NCBI GenBank assembly: GCA_964620645.1
Contig: CAZUHU010000238.1
Location: forward strand, 1 to 5,063
Direction: 5' to 3'
Origin: Bog-950 sp964620645
GTDB taxonomy: Bacteria > Bacteroidota > Bacteroidia > Chitinophagales > LD1
DNA: 5,063 bases
Within the stretch, counting starts at the first letter, position 1. Each line of letters starts with the position of its first letter. The notes beneath the pieces are model-generated. The model made no database searches, was not told where the DNA came from, and saw nothing but the letters and a program-made list of their open reading frames with translations. Made by a program: the position numbers and the translations under genes. Below are positions 1 through 5,063 of the stretch, one piece after another.

Positions 1-1279
1 CATCCATGTTTACAGTAGCATCGCTGTTAAAGGCAACAGTAGTTACATCTAACAGCTGGCTTGCTGTGTTAGCAGCAGTTATTGTCAACTCCTGGTCGTT
101 TGTTTTCTGGAATGCACCTGGTGTGCCTGGCTTAATACGGCTTGCACCATCAATCATAAACGTTTGCGCAGGACCGTTAGGGGTGGTTACGTGAACCATG
201 AATGCCTGGAACGGTGCTACTTCAGTAGCAGGTTGGTAAGTGCCTGCAAAAGCGCCTGAAGTATGCCATACCAATCTTACGTTATCAAAACCTGATTGAG
301 GTGCACTGATATCAAGGTAAGCCAGGAATGGATTACCAACCAGTTGCCAGCCTGAACCCATAGGGCGGCCTTGTAAGCTTACGTTGCTCCAGTTAGTGTT
401 TTGTAAACCGCTAACTGCAAACTGGCCACCAAGGTTAGGTGTACCGGTAACAGTCATTACACCTGCACCTGATTTACGAACGCTGTAACCTGTTGCGTCA
501 CCTGCGTTACCGCCGGTTTGGAATAACCAACCTGCTAATGAACAGGTTGAACCATTCGCTTCTACATAGCTGGCTACATTGCCGTAAGGTGAACCGAATT
601 GTAATTGCGTTTCGTCGCAGTTAGCTGTAGGAACGGCAAAGCCTGTAGCACCTGCTGCGCCAAATTGCGATAATGGCATGTTGGCCAAAGGTGTACTCAT
701 GTAGTGTGCATCGTAAGTGCTGCTGCTGTTGTAGTAACGTTCAGAACGGATAGTACCGGTTAAGGTGCCGGTGTAACCTAAGCTGAAGTTATCAAGAACA
801 GCAATTTGGTTGTCGGCAGTGCTGCGGAAACGCAATACACCGTTACTTGTATTTAATGTGCCTGATTGCAAGTCAACAGTAGTAAACACATCGTAGAAGC
901 TGCCTGAAGCCAATGAAGCGCCTGCTGCATTATTTAAACGCAGGGTTTGAATCTCCATACGGCCGATAAGGCTTTGGTTGGTAGTGCCGTTTAATTCCAG
1001 TTCGCCAAGTGAAATTACCTGGCCCGGAGTGGTTAAGCCACCAATCAGGTTGCCGCATACCTGTAATTTAAAGCCTGAGCTTATACTTACAGTAGCATTG
1101 TCCTGAACGGTTAGTTCGCCAACATTAGCGTTAGCTGCAACTACCACAGGGAATTGAGCGCCAATCGGTGCAGTAGGAATAACTGCTATTGAACCGCAAC
1201 CGGTAGGTACACCTGCGGGGCTCCAGTTATTACCGTCAAACCAATCAGTGCTGGCAGTACCAGTCCAGGTGCTAACTAT
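1..1279 (-). other. C-terminal beta-repeat region preceding the expected T9SS sorting domain (residues 1069-1494 and beyond)
   Basis: The region begins with W-x-G and NW motifs at 1073-1087 (WTGTASTDWFDGNNW), followed by VPTGCGSIAVIP. This opening is common in long Bacteroidota surface proteins. Short strand repeats follow, such as LGELELNGT, IQTLRLNNAAG, VDLQSGTLNTSNG and GTLTGTIRSERYY (about 1159-1251), suggesting a stacked beta or beta-helix arrangement. Further on are YMSTPLANMP (1261-1270), GWQLVGNPFLAYLD (1378-1391), a motif typical of the stretch shortly before T9SS sorting domains, and PFQAFMV (1424-1430). The frame is still open at the edge, so the sorting domain itself is predicted, not seen. 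Confidence 0.72.
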
Positions 1280-4200
1280 TGGACAATCCAAAATTACGTT
1301 AGCAGTTGCAGCGGTACCATTTTCACCGTCGAACATAAAGTAATACTGGGTGCCTGCAGTTAACAGGAATGGTAAGCTTGTGCCAGACTGGAATATAGGT
1401 AACTGACAAGTCCAGTTACTGTTATCGCAACCCAATGCAGCTTCCTTGTAGAAGAAGTCCATTTCGTTACCAAAAGTAAACGAAGGAACACTTAGCGTAT
1501 AGTTGCCGGTTTGTGTTGGAGTGTAGGTGAAAATAACTTCTCTTCCCGCTGTAGTAGTAAAGTTATCGCAGCTTGGGAAAGTCCATATGCCGGCGCCGTT
1601 GTTAATAGTTATGGTTTTACCTGCGCCACATGGGCCAAACGCTGTAATAGCGCCACATGGGTCAGATACAGTGCTTATCGTTACAGGGCCAACCCATGAA
1701 CTTACATCACCGCCACCACAGTCAGCGCGAACATATAAAGCATAATCGCTGCCTGGTGTAAGGCCGTTTATCACGTAGCCAGTATTAGGGCTGATATTGT
1801 CTTCCGTTGGAGTTGTTCCTCCGTTAGGGGTACCTATGTTAGTGCCATAGTACAGATCCCATGCAGTAGCGCCACCGTTTTCTGTCCAGCTAACTGAAGC
1901 AGTTGTTGTGGTTACTGTACCAACGGTTAATGCTGAAGGAGAAGGACAGGTTTCATAGAACATGCCTACTGTATAAGCACCACGGTTACCCAGCGGGCCT
2001 AATACCTGCAGGTAATAGGTTTGGCCGGCTGTTAAACCGGTAAGTGTGTAAGCAGTGCCGCTTGTGGCAGTTGCCTGGCACTGTATCTGCGCACCACCGC
2101 ACGAGCCGTAAGTTGCAAAGCCTAAATCAGTAGCAGTACCGGCGCCATTGTTATAAGTTAACACCACTTTGGCCGGGTTAGCAGGCGCTACAAAGCTGTA
2201 CCATACATCAGGTAGAGTAGCAAATGCACTAAAGCAGCTTGGGTTTGATGCTGTAGATGAAGCACAATTATTATTGCCGAATACCGGAGTAGGTGTATTA
2301 GCACCAACAGTTAATGGGTCAGCAGTAGCGCAATCATCATTTGAAATCTGCGGAGCACAAAGGGCTGAACAGGTAAGTGTTAAAGTAAAGGCACCTGTTG
2401 TACTTGTATTAATTCCGGTTTGGTAACCGTGCACGAAAATATAGTAATCAGTTCCCGCAAAGGCGTTAAACAACACTTCTGAACGGAAGCTACCGTTTGA
2501 GCAAGCAGGGGTCATATCATCATTAGCAGTAACGCAGGTGAAAGCGCCACAGCTACCGGAGTATACTGTAATACGGCTGTCATAACCTGTTCCGCCTACA
2601 GGGTCGCAGGTGGTTACATCAACCTGTTGGTTATTACCAACGTATTTGTACCAAACACCAACCTCAGTAGCATTAGTGCCGCCTGCGCCGCAGTTAGAGT
2701 AAACAGCGTCAACAGTAGCGCCAATAGTGGTGCCTGTATACGGGCTACCTAAGCAGCTAACAGTTATTGCACCGCTGCAATCATCGTTAACCAGTGGAGC
2801 AGGAGGACATTCAATAGAGAAAGTTACGCCTCCACCGGCAGTACCTTCAGGGTCGCCCATAATATAGTATTGTGTGCCTGCAGTTAGGCTTGCAACTCCT
2901 GTGCTTGTTACAGCGCCATTAAGGTCCTGTATACAAGTCCAGCCTGTTCCGTTACAGCCGCCTGATACCGGCTTGTAAAACCAGTCGATATAACCAAAGC
3001 TGGCTGTTTGAGCAATTTTGTAATTGCCGGTTTGGGTTGGAGTAAATGTAAAGATGGTTTCTTTACCAGGAGTAGTAAAGCCACATGAGGTGGCAGGTGG
3101 GTTATATGAGCCGTTGCCTGAACCAACGGTAAAAGAAGTTGAAGTACCACAAGCAGCTATATTGGTAATTGCTGCACATGGGTCAAAAGGAGGAGGAGCA
3201 CAGTCCAATGTAAATGTTACGTTACCGCCGCCTGTTCCTTCCGGATCAAGCAGGAAATAGTATTGAGTGCCTGCTGTAAGGTTAGCAACACCGGTGCTGG
3301 TTACAGCACCATTCAGGTCCTGGATACAGGTCCAACCTGAACCGCTACAGCCACCCGCAGCGTCTTTGTAGAAATAGTCGATATAACCGAAGCTGGAAGC
3401 CTGGGTAATAGTGTAGGCGCCGGTTGCCGGTGCAGTATAAGAGTAGATTTTTTCCTGGCCCGGGGTTGTAAAACCACAGCTTGTGGCCGGTGGGTTGTAA
3501 GCGCCGTTACCGGCGGCAATAGTTGTAGTATTGCTGGTGCCACAGGCATTTAAAGCAGTAATAGAAGAACAAGGATTAAAGGCTACACTGGTTACACAGG
3601 TTGTAAAAGTGCCTGTTGCCCCTGCCCAACCATAAATACGATAGTAATATGTTCCGGCAGCTAATACACCACCGTCAAAGCTTTCAGTACCGTTACCGGT
3701 TGTGTTGTCTGAACAGCCTATTAAAGTTAAAGCACCGCAGGTACCTGAATATAATCCGATAATTCCGTCAAAGCCGCCTGTACCGGTCATACTTACTGTA
3801 TAGCCGCTGGTGCCGTCAGCAACAAACTTATACCATACTTCGTTAGCAGCACTGGCAGTAAAGCCCGAACAGGCAGTAGGCGCTAATTCTTGCGTAGCGC
3901 TAACGCTTGTACCTGAAGTACCGGTGCAGCTTGCGGCCGGTGTTATGGTTATAGCCCCTGCACAGTTGTCATTGGCAGGCGCTGCTGCAGGAGGGGCAAT
4001 GCTTAAAGAGTAGGTTGGTATACAAGTTGGTGTAGCCCATTGGTCAACCCACAGGTAGTAGGTAACACCCGCAGTAAGCCCTGCCGTCAAAGACTTTGAA
4101 CCCGTGCTGCTGCCAACGTTTGCCACACAGGTACCACCTTGCCCCGTTAATGGGCAGCCTGCATAAAGCTTTAAACCTACCCACGAAGAAGTTGATGTCA

Positions 4201-4483
4201 GGCTTATGGTATAGGTGGCTGTTGAGGTAGGAGTAAAAATGTAAACCTTATCCTCGGCGCTGGTATAGTTGGTTGAACCGCACGCAATGGTGTTGGCTGA
4301 AGTGAGGTTGTTTACAGCGCCACAGGTGGTTTCGCCTGTAACCGAATAAGGAAGTGATGCCACGTTAACAACGCCAGTGCCTAATCCCGCAGGGCATTGT
4401 GCCTGCCCGGCAAAATAAAACAACGTAAGTAACGAGGCGGTTAATAAATTGCGAACTGTCGTTCGATTCGTAAAAATGCCCAT
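1..4483 (-). CDS. Very large secreted multi-domain surface protein, probable T9SS cargo (3' end off window)
   Basis: An open frame of 1,494 codons runs without a stop from ATG at 4483 to the left edge. An in-frame TAA at 4508-4510 leaves this as the only ATG that opens the frame. No Shine-Dalgarno sequence is present, only an A-rich leader, as is usual in Bacteroidota. Domains in order: signal peptide 1-28; six-cysteine beta modules 30-162, 171-301, 302-432, 433-563, 566-713 and 715-845; a fibronectin type III-like domain 846-938; a seventh module 939-1068; and a beta-repeat region from 1069 onward. The protein is rich in Thr, Ser, Gly, Ala and Asn and poor in charged residues, with many cysteines, which suits an exported disulfide-bonded protein. 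I see no hydrolase or protease catalytic motif. By analogy with similar Bacteroidota proteins, it is inferred to be exported by Sec, then carried to the surface by T9SS through a C-terminal sorting domain expected beyond position 1. An adhesin or binding role is inference; the ligand is unknown. Confidence 0.96.
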   Translation of the reverse strand, partial: MGIFTNRTTVRNLLTASLLTLFYFAGQAQCPAGLGTGVVNVASLPYSVTGETTCGAVNNLTSANTIACGSTNYTSAEDKVYIFTPTSTATYTISLTSTSSWVGLKLYAGCPLTGQGGTCVANVGSSTGSKSLTAGLTAGVTYYLWVDQWATPTCIPTYSLSIAPPAAAPANDNCAGAITITPAASCTGTSGTSVSATQELAPTACSGFTASAANEVWYKFVADGTSGYTVSMTGTGGFDGIIGLYSGTCGALTLIGCSDNTTGNGTESFDGGVLAAGTYYYRIYGWAGATGTFTTCVTSVAFNPCSSITALNACGTSNTTTIAAGNGAYNPPATSCGFTTPGQEKIYSYTAPATGAYTITQASSFGYIDYFYKDAAGGCSGSGWTCIQDLNGAVTSTGVANLTAGTQYYFLLDPEGTGGGNVTFTLDCAPPPFDPCAAITNIAACGTSTSFTVGSGNGSYNPPATSCGFTTPGKETIFTFTPTQTGNYKIAQTASFGYIDWFYKPVSGGCNGTGWTCIQDLNGAVTSTGVASLTAGTQYYIMGDPEGTAGGGVTFSIECPPAPLVNDDCSGAITVSCLGSPYTGTTIGATVDAVYSNCGAGGTNATEVGVWYKYVGNNQQVDVTTCDPVGGTGYDSRITVYSGSCGAFTCVTANDDMTPACSNGSFRSEVLFNAFAGTDYYIFVHGYQTGINTSTTGAFTLTLTCSALCAPQISNDDCATADPLTVGANTPTPVFGNNNCASSTASNPSCFSAFATLPDVWYSFVAPANPAKVVLTYNNGAGTATDLGFATYGSCGGAQIQCQATATSGTAYTLTGLTAGQTYYLQVLGPLGNRGAYTVGMFYETCPSPSALTVGTVTTTTASVSWTENGGATAWDLYYGTNIGTPNGGTTPTEDNISPNTGYVINGLTPGSDYALYVRADCGGGDVSSWVGPVTISTVSDPCGAITAFGPCGAGKTITINNGAGIWTFPSCDNFTTTAGREVIFTYTPTQTGNYTLSVPSFTFGNEMDFFYKEAALGCDNSNWTCQLPIFQSGTSLPFLLTAGTQYYFMFDGENGTAATANVILDCPIVSTWTGTASTDWFDGNNWSPAGVPTGCGSIAVIPTAPIGAQFPVVVAANANVGELTVQDNATVSISSGFKLQVCGNLIGGLTTPGQVISLGELELNGTTNQSLIGRMEIQTLRLNNAAGASLASGSFYDVFTTVDLQSGTLNTSNGVLRFRSTADNQIAVLDNFSLGYTGTLTGTIRSERYYNSSSTYDAHYMSTPLANMPLSQFGAAGATGFAVPTANCDETQLQFGSPYGNVASYVEANGSTCSLAGWLFQTGGNAGDATGYSVRKSGAGVMTVTGTPNLGGQFAVSGLQNTNWSNVSLQGRPMGSGWQLVGNPFLAYLDISAPQSGFDNVRLVWHTSGAFAGTYQPATEVAPFQAFMVHVTTPNGPAQTFMIDGASRIKPGTPGAFQKTNDQELTITAANTASQLLDVTTVAFNSDATVNMD
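1280..1669 (-). repeat. Module 7 (residues 939-1068), displaced relative of modules 3 and 4
   Basis: It opens VSDPCGAITAFGPCG. Cysteines at 943, 952, 972, 1019, 1026 and 1067 have gaps close to those of modules 3 and 4. It shares the DPC opening, EVIFTYTPTQTGNY (982-995), MDFFYK (1008-1013), a WTC strand ending at C1026, and LTAGTQYYFMF (1041-1051). It is therefore the same subtype as 3 and 4, although modules 5, 6 and the fibronectin domain lie between. Confidence 0.8.
1670..1948 (-). other. Fibronectin type III-like domain (residues 846-938)
   Basis: It starts CPSPSALTVG and contains ASVSWTENG (862-870), WDLYYGT (875-881), GYVINGLTPGSDYALYVRADCGGG (903-925, quoted as motif landmarks) and SWVGPVTIST ending at 938. 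The SV-W strand, G-L-x-P-x-x-x-Y turn and Y-V-R-A-x-C-G strand are the usual features of Bacteroidota fibronectin type III domains, which often carry a Cys at each end as here (C846, C922). It separates module 7 from the first six modules and probably serves as a spacer or interaction domain. Confidence 0.82.
1949..2341 (-). repeat. Module 6 (residues 715-845), NDDC-type module
   Basis: It opens NDDCATADPL. Cysteines are at 718, 740, 750, 795 and 802. It carries DVWYSFV (759-765), FATYGSCGG (789-797) and LTAGQTYYLQV (817-827). The expected sixth cysteine is missing inside the module; the next one is C846, the first residue of the fibronectin-like domain, at about the right distance. Whether C846 pairs with this module or with C922 of the fibronectin domain cannot be told from sequence. 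Confidence 0.72.
2345..2788 (-). repeat. Module 5 (residues 566-713), enlarged NDDC-type module
   Basis: It opens NDDCSGAITV. It is longer than its neighbours (about 148 residues) and holds nine cysteines: 569, 577, 598, 626, 645, 650, 661, 705 and 709. Six follow the family framework (569, 577, 598, 645, 650, 705). The extra pair at 626 and 661 could make a further disulfide. VWYKYV (610-615), VYSGSCG (640-646) and FAGTDYYIFV (675-684) match the module 2 subtype. Its acidic stretch TANDDMT near 653-659 resembles SDN in module 2. Confidence 0.75.
2795..3187 (-). repeat. Module 4 (residues 433-563), tandem copy of module 3
   Basis: It opens FDPCAAITNI immediately after module 3, with no linker. 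Cysteines at 436, 445, 467, 510, 517 and 559 fall at exactly the module 3 offsets. The blocks PATSCGFTTPG, FGYID, GWTCIQDLNGAVTSTGVA and LTAGTQYY are identical to module 3. Its TPTQTGNY strand (481-488) instead matches module 7, also at DNA level, which suggests a mosaic history. A DPEGT motif (544-548, also in module 3) provides acidic residues that could bind a metal, but this is speculative. Confidence 0.85.
3188..3580 (-). repeat. Module 3 (residues 302-432), tandem copy of module 4
   Basis: It opens FNPCSSITAL and abuts module 2 directly. Cysteines are at 305, 314, 336, 379, 386 and 428. Landmark strands are NPPATSCGFTTPG (331-343 region), FGYIDYFYK, GWTCIQDLNGAVTSTG and LTAGTQYYFLL (402-412). 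It is exactly 131 residues, as is module 4, and by hand alignment about 88 of 131 positions match without any gap. This is the signature of an in-frame tandem duplication. Confidence 0.85.
3581..3973 (-). repeat. Module 2 (residues 171-301), NDNC-type six-cysteine beta module
   Basis: It opens with NDNCAGAITI after an Ala/Pro linker (about 163-170). Cysteines are at 174, 186, 205, 249, 257 and 296. It contains EVWYKF at 215-220, LYSGTCG near 244-250 and LAAGTYYYRIY at 274-284. The NDxC opening, V-W-Y-x-F strand and Y-S-G-x-C-G strand recur in module 5 and partly in module 6, so 2, 5 and 6 form one subtype. The fold is inferred to be a PPC-like beta-sandwich. No ligand-binding residues can be assigned. 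Confidence 0.75.
3998..4396 (-). repeat. Module 1 (residues about 30-162), divergent six-cysteine beta module
   Basis: The first mature domain has cysteines at 30, 54, 68, 110, 119 and 154. It carries the strand motif IFTPTSTATYTI at 82-93, comparable to IFTFTPTQTGNYKI in module 4, and ends with LTAGVTYYLWV at 136-146. These shared strands place it in the same family as the later modules, though the spacing of its first three cysteines differs. The overall look resembles the PPC-like (bacterial pre-peptidase C-terminal) beta-sandwich domains common in secreted Bacteroidota proteins. That assignment is by resemblance only. Confidence 0.7.
4400..4483 (-). other. Sec signal peptide of the large protein (residues 1-28)
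   Basis: Residues 1-12 carry two arginines (R7, R11). A hydrophobic core follows at about 13-24 (LLTASLLTLFYF), then a small-residue end, A-G-Q-A at 25-28. The likely signal peptidase I cut is after A28, leaving QCPAG as the mature N-terminus. The nearby C30 is not in a lipobox (the preceding residues are Q-A-Q), so a lipoprotein is unlikely. This fits a protein delivered to the periplasm before T9SS export. Confidence 0.85.
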
Positions 4484-4541
4484 AGCGAAAGTTTTAGTTA
4501 GAATGATTTAATTTAAAACCAACAAAAATTGCTTTGGCTTA

Positions 4542-4548
4542 GGGGGGG
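4542..4548. repeat. Homopolymeric G7 tract (C7 on the coding strand) in the 5' leader
   Basis: Seven consecutive G on the plus strand lie 59-65 bases before the start codon of the large gene, in otherwise AT-rich DNA. The tract is certain. Any regulatory meaning, such as slipped-strand variation of a surface protein's expression, is speculation. Confidence 0.5.
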
Positions 4549-4615
4549 CTCTATATTAAATAGATAAAACAGGGCACTGTATTAAACAGAACCCACCTTG
4601 TGCCTATACAAAGGT

Positions 4616-4646
4616 TAAAAGTAATTAACAGCCTGTTAAATGTCAA
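4616..4646 (-). promoter_or_regulatory. Candidate Bacteroidota-type promoter for the large gene
   Basis: On the minus strand TTG (4646-4644), read as TTGACA with the next bases, is followed after 20 bases by TACTTTTA (4623-4616). The known Bacteroidota consensus is a TTTG or TTG -33 element, about 19-20 bases, then TAnnTTTG at -7; this -7 element differs only at the last base. Transcription would start near 4609-4611, giving a leader of about 125 bases. AT-rich sequence makes chance matches likely, so this is tentative. Confidence 0.3.
4625..4639. promoter_or_regulatory. 15-base perfect palindrome, possible operator
   Basis: TTAACAG, one central C, then CTGTTAA form a perfect inverted repeat with 7-base arms. 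It lies wholly inside the 20-base spacer of the candidate promoter at 4616-4646, where a bound repressor or activator would affect polymerase. The regulator is unknown. A short palindrome in AT-rich DNA can occur by chance. Confidence 0.4.
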
Positions 4647-4761
4647 TTCAAAATTCAATATAACCGCCTTAATATTGCTAAAACATTGGTTTTGAGGGGG
4701 TAATTTTTAGCTTTTTCTTTCCGGAGGCCACACATTTTAGTCATTAATATTCAATTTTTGT

Positions 4762-4804
4762 AAAAAATGAATGGCGCCCCATGTATGGAGCGCCATTCGT
4801 TTTT
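4762..4804 (-). terminator. Rho-independent terminator, primarily for the upstream gene, possibly bidirectional
   Basis: GAATGGCGC (4769-4777) and GCGCCATTC (4790-4798) form a perfect 9-base stem. In minus-strand RNA a G-U pair (4778/4789) and three more pairs (4779-4781 with 4786-4788) extend it to 13 pairs around a tetraloop, followed by A and six T (4767-4762). In plus-strand RNA the same position is a C-A mismatch, though five T follow at 4800-4804. The hairpin lies 42 bases after the stop of the right-hand gene, so it should separate that gene from the large one. Confidence 0.85.
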
Positions 4805-4839
4805 ATGCATTTACCTTACAGGTTTTAGGTATTAAAACG

Positions 4840-5063
4840 CTATTGGGTGTTTGTAATAAATACCTTCTTGGTAGTTATGCCGCTTTCGGTCTTAACACTT
4901 ACTATAGCATAGCCTGCCTCAAGGTTATTTAACTGGCGGCTGTAAATGGTAGCCTTGCCAAACTTCTCGCTGCTTACAACCTGGCCCAAAATGTTATAGA
5001 TATCTATAGTAGCTTCTACATGCTTCTGCTTGCTGAAGTCTACATAAATACGGTCTTCATTGC
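4840..5063 (-). CDS. C-terminal end of a second T9SS cargo protein (5' part off window)
   Basis: The frame enters from the right edge and ends at TAG (4840-4842), giving 73 visible residues. They match a T9SS type A C-terminal sorting domain: IYVDF, then ATIDIYNILGQVV (17-29 of the visible part), LNNLEAGYAIVSV (45-57) and GITTKKVFI (61-69) just before the end. In known cargo this domain is recognised by the T9SS translocon, cleaved by the sortase-like PorU and replaced by an anchor; that is family knowledge, not visible here. The catalytic or binding part of the protein lies beyond the window, so its function cannot be stated. A strong terminator follows, so it is probably the last gene of its transcription unit. 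Confidence 0.93.
   Translation of the reverse strand, partial: NEDRIYVDFSKQKHVEATIDIYNILGQVVSSEKFGKATIYSRQLNNLEAGYAIVSVKTESGITTKKVFITNTQ

Larger units (their letters stand above)
4484..4839. other. Intergenic region between two minus-strand genes
   Basis: These 356 bases are AT-rich and have no convincing ORF or RNA gene. Reading in the transcription direction, they hold the hairpin terminator of the upstream gene, a tentative promoter with a palindrome in its spacer, a C7 tract (G7 on the plus strand), and the A-rich leader before the start codon. A shorter G5 run lies at 4696-4700, and a weak inverted repeat (CAATAT at 4656-4661, ATATTG at 4672-4677) has no evident role. Confidence 0.8.

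Noticed and set aside
2908..3549. Minus-strand ORFs at 2908-3150 and 3313-3549, similar to each other
   Set aside because: They are alternative-frame readings of the duplicated modules 3 and 4. Their mutual similarity comes from the duplication, not from a second coding layer.
2795..3580. CRISPR-like or non-coding tandem repeat
   Set aside because: The repeat unit is 393 bases, a multiple of three, and stays in frame within the protein with diverged copies. It is a protein module duplication.
6..4013. Short ORFs of 62-85 codons on the plus strand (for example 6-194, 1511-1699, 1527-1745, 2169-2426, 3024-3260, 3810-4013)
   Set aside because: All lie antisense to the continuous minus-strand frame with clear domain structure. 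They have no recognisable product and arise from its repetitive, low-stop composition.
4394..4411. Lipoprotein signal, because a cysteine (C30) lies close to the predicted signal peptide cleavage site
   Set aside because: The residues before C30 are G-Q-A-Q, which does not fit a lipobox; signal peptidase I cleavage after A28 fits better.
1..4483. Possible frameshift or pseudogene in the large gene
   Set aside because: The frame stays open for all 1,494 codons and keeps recognisable motifs throughout, so no break is seen in the visible part.
4721..4727. CCGGAGG on the plus strand as a Shine-Dalgarno site for a plus-strand gene
   Set aside because: No start codon with a sustained open frame follows on the plus strand, and Bacteroidota rarely use such sites.

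Overview
The window looks like a piece of a Bacteroidota chromosome. Both genes run leftward on the minus strand and look like cargo of the type IX secretion system (T9SS, Por secretion). The start of the large gene has an A-rich leader with no Shine-Dalgarno sequence, as is usual in this phylum, and the right-hand gene ends in a recognisable T9SS type A C-terminal sorting domain. No genus can be named from the sequence.

Layout. Positions 1-4483 (minus) are one uninterrupted reading frame of 1,494 codons that runs off the left edge. Its start, signal peptide and domain series are inside the window; its C-terminus is not. Positions 4484-4839 are a 356-base intergenic region. It holds a strong terminator for the upstream gene, a tentative promoter with a 15-base palindrome in its spacer, and a seven-G tract (seven C on the coding strand) shortly before the start codon. 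Positions 4840-5063 (minus) are the last 73 codons of a second gene, whose 5' part lies off the right edge.

The large protein reads from the N-terminus as follows: Sec signal peptide (1-28); four beta-rich modules in series (about 30-162, 171-301, 302-432, 433-563); two longer or more divergent modules (566-713, 715-845); a fibronectin type III-like domain (846-938); a seventh module (939-1068); then a Thr/Ser/Asn/Gly-rich beta-repeat region (1069-1494 and beyond) of the kind that precedes a T9SS sorting domain. Hand translation shows that all seven modules share a similar spacing of six cysteines and a YY-containing strand motif near the module end. Modules 3 and 4 are about two-thirds identical and look like a recent tandem duplication. 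No catalytic residues were recognised. A surface adhesin, binding or structural role is the best inference, with the ligand unknown.

The two genes are probably separate transcription units, because a hairpin with a T-run lies 42 bases after the stop of the right-hand gene. The window shows no transposase, CRISPR array, RNA gene or defence system. Short plus-strand and other-frame ORFs within 1-4483 are shadows of the large gene.
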